From: Candidatus Gastranaerophilales bacterium
GTDB taxonomy: Bacteria; Cyanobacteriota; Vampirovibrionia; Gastranaerophilales; Gastranaerophilaceae
NCBI GenBank assembly: GCA_944323095.1
Contig: CALURE010000086.1
Span: 1 to 6,672 of the forward strand
Direction of reading: 5' to 3'
DNA length: 6,672 bases
The position numbers were made by a program, and so were the translations under genes. The notes under the pieces were generated by a model. It ran no database searches. It was not told where the DNA came from and worked only from the letters and a program-made list of their open reading frames with translations. How positions within the stretch are numbered: the stretch's first letter is position 1; each line of letters starts with the position of its first letter. Shown here one piece after another: positions 1 through 5,362 of the stretch.

Positions 1-1865
1 CCGTCGCCTAAGTTACGTGCAGCAGCACCGAATTGTCCCTGGAATACGTGTCCTAACATATAACCTGCATCGTTAGAAACATTTTCAACAGCATTACCAA
101 GGTTTGTAACAACACCGCCGACTGTTCTGCCTGCTACACCAACTAATGAGCCTGCAAGTGTAAACGGCATTTCGACAAGTCTTGCTACAGGGTTAACCTG
201 TTTTGATTTGTTAACCTGTGCCTGGAGAATTTGTTTAGGTAGTTTTGTTTTGCAGTCACCGTTTTTAATTGTTGTAAATGAAAGTTTCAAAGCACCTTTA
301 TCACATCCTGAAGGTCTGATAACTTCAACGACCTGACCGGTTACCGTTGAACCGCAAGGATATGTTACACCGTTAATTGTTACATCTTCAAGAGTGTTTG
401 CTCTGAAGTACTGGCCTACGTGTGAAGATTTAGCTGTTAACTGGTCAATCATTTTCACTTTTAATGTAGGAATTTTAACGATTTCTTCCTGTTCAACAAA
501 AGCGTTTTTATTTACAGGACATGCAGGGCAGATGTTGTTTGCTGTTTTCGGGTTAGTGTCGTACCCGAGTGCTACACGTACTGTCTGCATCATTGAAGCA
601 ACTTCTGCACGGGTGGCTTCTTTGTTAGGCATAATCATATTAGGATTCGGTGAATCTTTCAATGCACCGTTTTCAAGTGATTTAGCAACCGGAATTCTTG
701 CCCAGTTAGGTATAGAATTACCGTCTGCGTATTTGCTTAAGATTTCATCTGCTTTGCACTGGTCAATATCGCAGGTCATGCCTTTTGCAATTGTTGTTAA
801 TGCTTCTACTCTTGTTACAGGGTGGTTTGGTTTAAAATTACCGTCGGGGTAACCCTTTAAGAGGTCTTCATCAACGGCTTTTGCAATTGCAGCGTTAGCC
901 CAGTTGCTTTTCGGAACGTCTTTGAACAAACCTTCTCTCGGCATATCGCACTGGTCAAGGTTGAAGCCTTTAACAAGTATTGTTGCGAATTCTGCACGTG
1001 AAATATTTCTGTTAGGTTTGAAGTAACCGTCAGGGTAGCCTACTACTACATCATTTATGGCTAATTTATCAATGTCGCATGCAGCCCAGAAACCGTTTGG
1101 AACATCAGGGAACTGGCATCCGCCTAAATTTGCGGCAGCACCTGTTGTCTGCATAACTTGATTTGGAATTTCATATGGTACGAAAGATTTTCTTACTGCG
1201 TCAATTGAGTTTGTTGACTGAAAATCTATAGGACAATTGTTGCCGTCCATTAAACGTTCATTTCTGTCAATCGGAATACCGTTGTGTCTTGTGGGAGCTT
1301 CGTTCAAGCATGGCATTTGTGTTGCCGCACCTGTAACCTGTCCTTGAGAAGATACAGTTGTTCCGTTAATGTTTGAAGAAAGGACTCTTGGAGTTCCGGC
1401 AAGCGGTGTGTCTGTTGAGAAAATTGAGTTTGCAGGCTGCCCTATGTAGTTATTTGTACCGTATATGGCATTTGGATAACCGTAAACCTGTTTCATGTCT
1501 TTTCTGTCAGGTTTTCCTGTCTGCGGGCAAATTGCGCAGGCAGGATCAGCCGGCTGGTCACAGCTGATTTCATCAGGACATCCGCAGTCTGATTTTTTCT
1601 GTGTTTCGCAAGGGTCACACGGGTCTGCACATGGGTCAGGTTTTTGGCAGTCGCAGTCCGGAAGTGCCTTGTTACATTTTGTACAAGTATTTGGTTTTGC
1701 TGTCTCACACGGGCAAGCAGGACCTGTTACTACAGGTAAGGGTTCTGCGCATGGCGCCGGAGTCTCCGGTGTTTCGCAGGGACAAGCCGCCATTGCCTGA
1801 TTCAAGGAACACGTTGCTATTCCAACGGCAATTGCAGCTGCCACAGTAAGTTTTTTAATAGTCAT
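1..1865 (-). CDS. Secreted cysteine-rich SLH-domain surface protein (3' end beyond window)
   Basis: I read every codon of this frame from the ATG at 1865-1863 to the left edge and found no stop: 621 residues plus a partial codon, so the C-terminus is missing. Residues 1-26 form a Sec signal peptide (MTIKKL, hydrophobic core, cleavage after AMA). Residues 28-113 are Pro/Asp/Glu/Thr-rich with 17 cysteines, many as CxC pairs. Residues about 114-245 are Asn/Gly/Thr-rich without a recognised domain. Three SLH domains follow at about 250-308, 310-369 and 370-436; the first two carry GYPDGxFKPN and (S/T)RxE, the third is diverged. Residues about 460-543 look like a small beta domain; 566-621 are Gly/Val/Ala-rich. 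SLH domains bind cell-wall polymers, so a surface-anchored role is inferred. The start is supported by AAGGAGG five bases upstream. The partner or function of the Cys-rich part is unknown. Confidence 0.9.
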   Translation of the reverse strand, partial: MTIKKLTVAAAIAVGIATCSLNQAMAACPCETPETPAPCAEPLPVVTGPACPCETAKPNTCTKCNKALPDCDCQKPDPCADPCDPCETQKKSDCGCPDEISCDQPADPACAICPQTGKPDRKDMKQVYGYPNAIYGTNNYIGQPANSIFSTDTPLAGTPRVLSSNINGTTVSSQGQVTGAATQMPCLNEAPTRHNGIPIDRNERLMDGNNCPIDFQSTNSIDAVRKSFVPYEIPNQVMQTTGAAANLGGCQFPDVPNGFWAACDIDKLAINDVVVGYPDGYFKPNRNISRAEFATILVKGFNLDQCDMPREGLFKDVPKSNWANAAIAKAVDEDLLKGYPDGNFKPNHPVTRVEALTTIAKGMTCDIDQCKADEILSKYADGNSIPNWARIPVAKSLENGALKDSPNPNMIMPNKEATRAEVASMMQTVRVALGYDTNPKTANNICPACPVNKNAFVEQEEIVKIPTLKVKMIDQLTAKSSHVGQYFRANTLEDVTINGVTYPCGSTVTGQVVEVIRPSGCDKGALKLSFTTIKNGDCKTKLPKQILQAQVNKSKQVNPVARLVEMPFTLAGSLVGVAGRTVGGVVTNLGNAVENVSNDAGYMLGHVFQGQFGAAARNLGD

Positions 1866-1870
1866 TTTTA

Positions 1871-1877
1871 CCTCCTT
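1871..1877 (-). promoter_or_regulatory. Strong Shine-Dalgarno of the SLH protein gene
   Basis: The minus strand reads AAGGAGG followed by TAAAA and the ATG at 1865, a near-perfect anti-16S match at a normal 5-nt spacing. It fixes the start of the SLH protein, which otherwise has no visible 3' end in this window. Confidence 0.85.
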
Positions 1878-1883
1878 GTGTTG

Positions 1884-1905
1884 CGGGATTTTTCTGAAAA
1901 ACCCG
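1884..1905 (-). other. Hairpin in the 5' leader of the SLH protein gene
   Basis: CGGG(A)TTTTT at 1884-1893 pairs with AAAAACCCG at 1897-1905. This gives 9 bp, one bulged base (1888) and a CTG/CAG triloop. On the minus strand it lies just 6 nt upstream of the Shine-Dalgarno site. No U-run follows it on either strand (A-rich on plus, CAACACAAGG on minus), so it is not a typical terminator. It may stabilise the mRNA or tune translation; the role is inferred. Confidence 0.5.
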
Positions 1906-1944
1906 AAAAAATATTTTAAAAAACAAACTAATACTAGATTATGT

Positions 1945-1973
1945 ACTTTATTTATCGGAAGAAACATTGCCAA
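1945..1973 (-). promoter_or_regulatory. Possible promoter of the SLH protein gene
   Basis: On the minus strand TTGGCA (1973-1968, 5 of 6 to the -35 consensus) is followed after 17 nt by TAAAGT (1950-1945, 4 of 6 to the -10 consensus). Transcription would begin near 1938 and give a leader of about 70 nt containing the hairpin. An alternative -10, CATAAT (1943-1938), has no -35 at proper distance. This is a weak call. Confidence 0.3.
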
Positions 1974-1979
1974 AAGCGG

Positions 1980-1988
1980 TTATCCACA
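1980..1988 (+). promoter_or_regulatory. Perfect consensus DnaA box (TTATCCACA)
   Basis: TTATCCACA matches the high-affinity DnaA box TTATNCACA exactly. It sits in the divergent region between the SLH and binding-protein genes, 7 bp beyond the candidate SLH -35 element and 26 bp before the -35 of the binding-protein promoter. An AT-rich stretch (about 1905-1955) lies beside it, but I see no second good box, so a regulatory site is more likely than an origin. An exact match to one 9-mer on either strand is expected about 0.05 times in a window this size at even base composition, so chance is possible but unlikely. Confidence 0.5.
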
Positions 1989-2014
1989 CAGGCTATTTGA
2001 TTGTTTCTTAATAA

Positions 2015-2043
2015 TTGACTTTAATGAAGGTATTCGCTATTAT
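2015..2043 (+). promoter_or_regulatory. Near-consensus sigma70-type promoter of the binding-protein gene
   Basis: TTGACT (2015-2020) and TATTAT (2038-2043) are separated by exactly 17 nt, each 5 of 6 to consensus. The start of transcription would be about 2050-2051, which is the A of the ATG at 2051. This argues that the upstream in-frame TTG (2015) and ATG (2024) are promoter DNA, not coding, and that the mRNA is leaderless or nearly so. Confidence 0.65.
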
Positions 2044-2050
2044 AACTTTT

Positions 2051-2830
2051 ATGATAAAAAAATTTATTCTCCTTTTTGTATTGATCTGTTTAATATTTTG
2101 CGGATGCGGTAAAAAAAAGGATAATGATGATGTTTTAAATAAAATTTATAAACGTGACAGGCTGATTATAGGTGTAAGACAGGATGCCGCTCCGTTTGGC
2201 TTTATAGATAAGGATGGAAACTTTGCAGGATATGATATTGATCTGGCAAAGTATATTGCTCAGGCTATTCTCGGGGATTCTTCTAAAGTTGAATTTGTTC
2301 CTGTTACTGCTTCTAACCGTATTATGAAGTTATTGTCCGGAGAAGTTGATATACTGATTGCAACAATGTCTATTACTAATCAAAGAATGCAGATACTTGA
2401 TTTTTCTACACCTTATTATACGGCAGGGCAGGCGGTTCTTGTAAAAAGTACAAGTAAAGCGGTGAGTCTCGGTGACTTTGAAGGTGAAAAACTTATAATT
2501 GTGTTCGGATCTACAAGTGAACAAAGTTTGAGACGTAATGTTCCGGAAGTTGTTGTTGTAGGTTATAAAAATTACAATGATGCATATGAAGCTTTAAAAG
2601 CCGGCAAAGCTCAAGGTATAGTTGCAGATGATACTATTCTGCTCGGTTTTGCTATTAAAGATAAGTCTGTAAAATTGTTACCCAAAAGATATTCCAAAGA
2701 ACCTTATGCTGTAGTTTTCCGAAAAGAAGATGAATCAGTAAGGCTTAGAGAAAAAGTTAATTATGTTATCGAAAATCTGCAAAGTACAGGCAGATTGAAC
2801 AGGCTTAAAGAAAAGTGGAATATAAATTAA
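2051..2830 (+). CDS. Family 3 solute-binding lipoprotein, amino-acid ABC-type (259 aa)
   Basis: The product resembles polar amino-acid binding proteins (SBP_bac_3; GlnH, PEB1a and BztA group), which capture an amino acid outside the inner membrane for an ABC importer. Residues 1-18 are a lipoprotein signal (MIKKF, hydrophobic core) ending at FCG-C19, a somewhat atypical lipobox. The domain spans about 36-258, with GVRQDAAPFGF, the hinge-side stretch GEVDILIATMSIT, and DFSTPYY. By family analogy R112 should grip the substrate carboxylate and D193 or D194 its amino group. Length is typical. I start at ATG 2051, not at in-frame TTG 2015 or ATG 2024, because those lie in the promoter and the 2051 start gives a clean signal peptide. 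There is no Shine-Dalgarno. No permease or ATPase gene is adjacent, so it is an orphan here. It ends 3 bp from the convergent dnaB. Confidence 0.9.
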   Translation: MIKKFILLFVLICLIFCGCGKKKDNDDVLNKIYKRDRLIIGVRQDAAPFGFIDKDGNFAGYDIDLAKYIAQAILGDSSKVEFVPVTASNRIMKLLSGEVDILIATMSITNQRMQILDFSTPYYTAGQAVLVKSTSKAVSLGDFEGEKLIIVFGSTSEQSLRRNVPEVVVVGYKNYNDAYEALKAGKAQGIVADDTILLGFAIKDKSVKLLPKRYSKEPYAVVFRKEDESVRLREKVNYVIENLQSTGRLNRLKEKWNIN

Positions 2831-2833
2831 TCT

Positions 2834-4210
2834 CTAAAATACATCAGTTTTAATAGGATTTTTGAATTTAGTAATATTGCCTTGAAATAATAATTTAACA
2901 GTTCCAACAGATCCGTTTCTGTGTTTTGCAATAATGACTTCGGATTCTCCTTTGGATGCTGCTTTTGCAGCCATATCATCTTCTCCGTCGTCTGCTTTTC
3001 TGTAGTATTCATCTCTGTATATAAACATTACAATATCGGCATCCTGTTCAATAGAGCCTGATTCTCTTAAGTCTGACAGCATCGGACGTTTATCGGTTCT
3101 TGATTCTACCGCACGTGATAGCTGTGACAGAGCAATTACAGGAACATCAAGTTCTTTCGCAAGGATTTTCAAACCTCTTGATATAGCTGAAATTTGCTGC
3201 ATACGGTCTTCTCTGCCTGCACTTTCCATCAATTGCAGATAATCTATTAAAACAAGACCCAGATTTTTTTCTTCCATTTTTAGTCTTCTGCATTTTGCCC
3301 TGATATCTGTTATCGTACAGCCTGAAGTGTCGTCAATATAGATAGGTGCCTGAGCAAATGAATTCATTGCAGTAGCAAGTTTTTCCCAGTCTTTGCTTTG
3401 CATATTTCCGGTTTTTACTCTCTGGGAATCTATTTCTGCTTCCGAGCATAACATACGTTGCATAAGCTGATCTTTTGACATTTCAAGAGAAAATATTGCA
3501 ACAGGAGTTTTTGCCCTAAGGGCAACATTTTGCGCAATATTCAATGCAAGTGCGGTTTTGCCCATTGCCGGCCGTGCCGCAAGTATAATTAAATCTGATT
3601 TTTGAAGCCCGTTCAGTATTGCATCAAGTTCATAAAATCCGGTAGGAACACCTGTTAACTCATCTTTATGCTCATATCTGTATTCAATTTTTTCATAAGT
3701 ATTTAAAACAAGATCTTTTACATGGACAAGATCAGAGGTAGCTTTTCTTGATGCAATATCAAATATAAGTTTTTCAGCACTATCAAGTGACTGATCTATC
3801 GGATTAACATCATAGCCGAAAGAAACAATTTCAGAACCGGCATTAATCAATGCTCTTTTAATCGCTTTTTCCTGAACTATTTTGGCATAATATTCTATAT
3901 TTGAGGTTGTAATGGTTTTGTAGCACAAATCATTTACGAATGCGCGTCCGCCTATATTTTCAAGCTTAGAATTATAATTCAAAACATCAGAAACAGATAC
4001 AATATCAATTCTGTCATCAGAATTAAAAAGCTGAAGCATTGCTTCATATATATATCTGTGAGCAGGTTTATAAAAACTTTCAGGTTTTAAAGTTTCTACA
4101 ACTTTCGTTATAACATTGGGGTTAACTAGAATAGCGCCTAAAACAGCTTCTTCTGCTTCTATATTTTGCGGAAGCATTCCCAAACCGTTTTCTTTTTCTT
4201 TTACAGCCAT
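2834..4210 (-). CDS. dnaB: Replicative DNA helicase DnaB
   Basis: DnaB is the hexameric 5'-3' helicase that unwinds DNA at the replication fork and recruits primase. At 458 aa it has normal family length. The N-terminal domain (about 13-115) opens with LPQNIEAEEAVLG. A linker follows, and the RecA-like ATPase domain covers about 185-455. Visible motifs are Walker A RPAMGKTA (213-220), the catalytic Glu in SLEMS (E243), Walker B LVLIDYLQLM (319-328), ALSQLSRAVESR (360-371), DLRESGSIEQDAD (380-392) and the arginine finger in KHRNG (R431). All catalytic residues are present and there is no intein, although dnaB often hosts one in cyanobacteria. The start is supported by AGGAG at 4223-4219, 8 nt before the ATG. 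No neighbouring replication or ribosomal L9 gene is present. A good promoter is not obvious. Confidence 0.97.
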   Translation of the reverse strand: MAVKEKENGLGMLPQNIEAEEAVLGAILVNPNVITKVVETLKPESFYKPAHRYIYEAMLQLFNSDDRIDIVSVSDVLNYNSKLENIGGRAFVNDLCYKTITTSNIEYYAKIVQEKAIKRALINAGSEIVSFGYDVNPIDQSLDSAEKLIFDIASRKATSDLVHVKDLVLNTYEKIEYRYEHKDELTGVPTGFYELDAILNGLQKSDLIILAARPAMGKTALALNIAQNVALRAKTPVAIFSLEMSKDQLMQRMLCSEAEIDSQRVKTGNMQSKDWEKLATAMNSFAQAPIYIDDTSGCTITDIRAKCRRLKMEEKNLGLVLIDYLQLMESAGREDRMQQISAISRGLKILAKELDVPVIALSQLSRAVESRTDKRPMLSDLRESGSIEQDADIVMFIYRDEYYRKADDGEDDMAAKAASKGESEVIIAKHRNGSVGTVKLLFQGNITKFKNPIKTDVF

Positions 4211-4277
4211 GTTTTTTTCTCCTGTTCATATATCATATTACATAAAAGATTAAACTTAAAATGCATGTAAAGAATTA

Positions 4278-4305
4278 TTGACAAAAAATTTTTTTAATTC
4301 AAAAT
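4278..4305 (+). promoter_or_regulatory. Probable promoter of the PncC-like gene
   Basis: A perfect -35 element TTGACA (4278-4283) is followed after 16 nt by CAAAAT (4300-4305, 4 of 6 to TATAAT). Transcription would begin at about 4311-4312, the A of the ATG at 4312. The bases before the ATG (AATTCAAAATCATTGT) hold no Shine-Dalgarno, so a leaderless message is the simplest reading. The -10 is only moderate. Confidence 0.5.
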
Positions 4306-4311
4306 CATTGT

Positions 4312-4833
4312 ATGAAAAAATTTTTCTTAAATTTAAAAGCCTTTCTAAAGAGGAATAATTCAAATACTCAAGAAAAAATCGCAAAAATTCTATTACGAAA
4401 TGCTATAAAAATAGCGTCAGCAGAGTCATGTACCGGCGGACTCATAAGTTCGCGGCTTACTGATGTCGCAGGAAGTTCTGCATACGTGCATGCAAACTTT
4501 GTTACATATTCAAATGAAGCAAAACAAAAAATTTTGAATGTGTCGGCTGAGACTTTATCAAAATATGGTGCAGTCAGCGCACAATGTGCTGCTGAAATGG
4601 CTCAAGGGCTTTTTAAGCTTACTAATGCAGATATAGTAATATGCACAACAGGAGTGGCAGGGCCTTCCGAAAGTGAAGAAAAATCTGCAGGATTAATGTT
4701 TGCTGCATGCGGGTATAATAATAATATAACTGTAAAAGAATACAAGCTTGATAGGCACTATAACAGAAAAAATATGAAATTTATGTTTTCTGAAAAGGCT
4801 TTAGAGCTTGTGCTCGCTATACTTGGTGAGTAA
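4312..4833 (+). CDS. pncC: Nicotinamide-nucleotide amidohydrolase-like PncC / CinA C-terminal domain
   Basis: Members of this family hydrolyse nicotinamide mononucleotide to nicotinate mononucleotide and ammonia, recycling NAD breakdown products in the cytoplasm. The 173-aa protein is only the CinA-C/PncC domain; the N-terminal MoeA-like domain of full CinA is absent. Visible family motifs are ASAESCTGGLISSRLTDVAG (35-54, with the candidate nucleophile S39), YSNEAK (66-71), GAVSAQ (86-91) and TGVAGP (113-118). Two oddities: residues 1-18 are an added Lys/Phe-rich amphipathic stretch (MKKFFLNLKAFLKR), and the usual Gly-rich loop after GVAGP is replaced by SESEEKSAG, about one residue shorter and without the glycines. 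The fold is secure; whether the enzyme still uses NMN is less so. There is no Shine-Dalgarno. The last 17 bp overlap the convergent LuxR-type gene. Confidence 0.88.
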   Translation: MKKFFLNLKAFLKRNNSNTQEKIAKILLRNAIKIASAESCTGGLISSRLTDVAGSSAYVHANFVTYSNEAKQKILNVSAETLSKYGAVSAQCAAEMAQGLFKLTNADIVICTTGVAGPSESEEKSAGLMFAACGYNNNITVKEYKLDRHYNRKNMKFMFSEKALELVLAILGE

Positions 4834-5056
4834 AATCCTTTCTGATGAGGATATTATTTTCTTCTGCAATATAAACAGCCTGTGCTCTGTTTTTTGCCCC
4901 TAATTTTTCAAATATGCTTTTTACAACAACCTTAATTGTGTGAGGACTCAAATGTAAAATAGATGCTATTTGAGAGTTAGAATTCCCGGTCGCAACTAAA
5001 TATAAAACGTCTTGTTCTCTATCAGTTAATAATTCAATATTATTTGTCACTTTCAT
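4817..5056 (-). CDS. Stand-alone LuxR/GerE-type HTH DNA-binding protein (79 aa)
   Basis: This is a complete GerE/LuxR C-terminal DNA-binding domain with nothing else attached: no receiver, autoinducer or PAS domain. The profile is clear at residues 9-64: LLTDREQDVL, then GNSNSQIASILHLSPHTIK, then IFEKLGAKNRAQA. The position usually held by His in TVKTH is Val44 (KVVVK), a small departure in the recognition helix. At 79 aa it is about the size of Bacillus GerE, a real one-domain regulator. Start is ATG 5056; no Shine-Dalgarno is visible in the roughly 28-nt leader predicted from its perfect promoter. It is divergent from the XRE-type gene, with 84 bp between start codons, and its 3' end overlaps the PncC-like gene by 17 bp. 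Targets are unknown; the shared intergenic region is the first place to look. Confidence 0.88.
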   Translation of the reverse strand: MKVTNNIELLTDREQDVLYLVATGNSNSQIASILHLSPHTIKVVVKSIFEKLGAKNRAQAVYIAEENNILIRKDFTHQV

Positions 5057-5090
5057 AACAATGAGTATTTATAGGTATCCAACAAGAGTA

Positions 5091-5119
5091 ATTATAAGGT
5101 ACAAGTAAAATATTGTCAA
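5091..5119 (-). promoter_or_regulatory. Perfect consensus promoter of the LuxR-type gene (TTGACA-17-TATAAT)
   Basis: On the minus strand TTGACA (5119-5114) and TATAAT (5096-5091) are both perfect matches with a 17-nt spacer. Transcription would begin at about 5084, giving a 5' leader of about 28 nt before ATG 5056. The strength of the promoter suggests the gene is either highly expressed or held down by a repressor. The left arm of the neighbouring dyad lies inside its spacer and the right arm abuts its -35. Confidence 0.75.
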
Positions 5120-5127
5120 TACTTGTA
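5100..5127. promoter_or_regulatory. Dyad operator candidate between the LuxR- and XRE-type genes
   Basis: TACAAGTA (5100-5107) and TACTTGTA (5120-5127) are perfect inverted repeats separated by 12 bp, so arm-to-arm phasing is 20 bp, about two helical turns. Read on one strand, the arms also extend into direct near-repeats, ACAAGTAAAATA and ACTTGTAAAATA. A second small palindrome, ATTG-T-CAAT (5112-5120), lies between them over the -35 of the LuxR-type promoter. The right arm touches the candidate -10 of the XRE-type gene. Autoregulation by the XRE protein is the likeliest use, as in many XRE families; the binder is inferred. Confidence 0.5.
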
Positions 5128-5131
5128 AAAT
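5126..5131 (+). promoter_or_regulatory. Candidate -10 element of the XRE-type gene
   Basis: TAAAAT is 5 of 6 to the -10 consensus. There is no recognisable -35 at 16-18 nt upstream, so it may need an activator. Transcription would begin at about 5138, leaving only 2-3 nt before ATG 5141. AGG at 5132-5134 could act as a weak Shine-Dalgarno only if transcription starts further upstream. Confidence 0.35.
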
Positions 5132-5140
5132 AGGTTTGTA

Positions 5141-5359
5141 ATGTATAACGAAAAAGAAATCTTAAAACAATTCGGCAGAAATGTAAAAGCAGAGAGAGTC
5201 CGTCTTGGGTATTCACAGGAAGATCTCGCTGAAAAAATGGGTGTAAATCGTGAATTTATAAGCCGTATTGAAAGAGGTATCCAGAATATGTCGCTTATAA
5301 AAATTACAGTGCTCTCAAATTATCTTGAAACTGACATTCATAATCTATTAAGATTTTAA
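5141..5359 (+). CDS. Small XRE-family HTH transcriptional regulator (72 aa)
   Basis: This is a one-domain Cro/CI-type DNA-binding protein. The HTH_3 fold fills residues about 10-67: FGRNVKAERVRLGYSQEDLA, MGVNREFISRIERG (33-46, with the recognition helix in NREFISRIE), and the closing helices ending in DIHNLL. There is no effector or oligomerisation domain, so it should act as a simple dimer. Proteins of this size typically repress their own promoter and often a divergent neighbour. The candidate operator lies 14-41 bp before its start. ATG 5141 is the only sensible start; the upstream sequence has at most a weak AGG as ribosome binding site. It ends 3 bp from the convergent 303-aa gene. It might be the antidote part of a toxin-antitoxin pair, but its neighbour is a DNA-binding protein, not a recognisable toxin. 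Confidence 0.92.
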   Translation: MYNEKEILKQFGRNVKAERVRLGYSQEDLAEKMGVNREFISRIERGIQNMSLIKITVLSNYLETDIHNLLRF

Positions 5360-5362
5360 TAT

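Noticed and set aside
394..852. A 152-codon open frame on the plus strand
   Set aside because: It lies wholly inside the SLH-protein frame on the opposite strand, which has SLH motifs, a signal peptide and a ribosome binding site. The plus frame has no recognisable domain.
1373..1849. Several overlapping open frames on both strands within the Cys-rich part of the SLH gene
   Set aside because: They are by-products of the biased base composition there; none has a ribosome binding site or a recognisable product.
1905..2010. Replication origin
   Set aside because: Only one good DnaA box is visible beside the AT-rich tract, and dnaA, dnaN and similar origin markers are absent.
2015..2050. Upstream TTG (2015) and ATG (2024) as starts of the binding protein
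   Set aside because: They overlap the -35 and spacer of a near-consensus promoter and would put 9-12 residues in front of a proper lipoprotein signal peptide.
1876..2112. A 78-codon plus-strand frame across the divergent region
   Set aside because: It covers the hairpin, the DnaA box and the promoter, overlaps the lipoprotein gene out of frame and has no domain.
2834..4210. Intein in dnaB
   Set aside because: The reading frame has normal helicase length and the motifs that usually host inteins are uninterrupted.
4835..4852. Intrinsic terminator ATCCT-loop-AGGAT after the PncC-like gene
   Set aside because: There are only 5 bp with an 8-nt loop and the following tract (ATTATTTT) is broken by A; it also lies within the coding end of the LuxR-type gene.
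4817..5359. Toxin-antitoxin module
   Set aside because: The XRE-type protein could be an antitoxin by size, but its partner is a clear GerE DNA-binding domain and the genes are divergent, not an operon.
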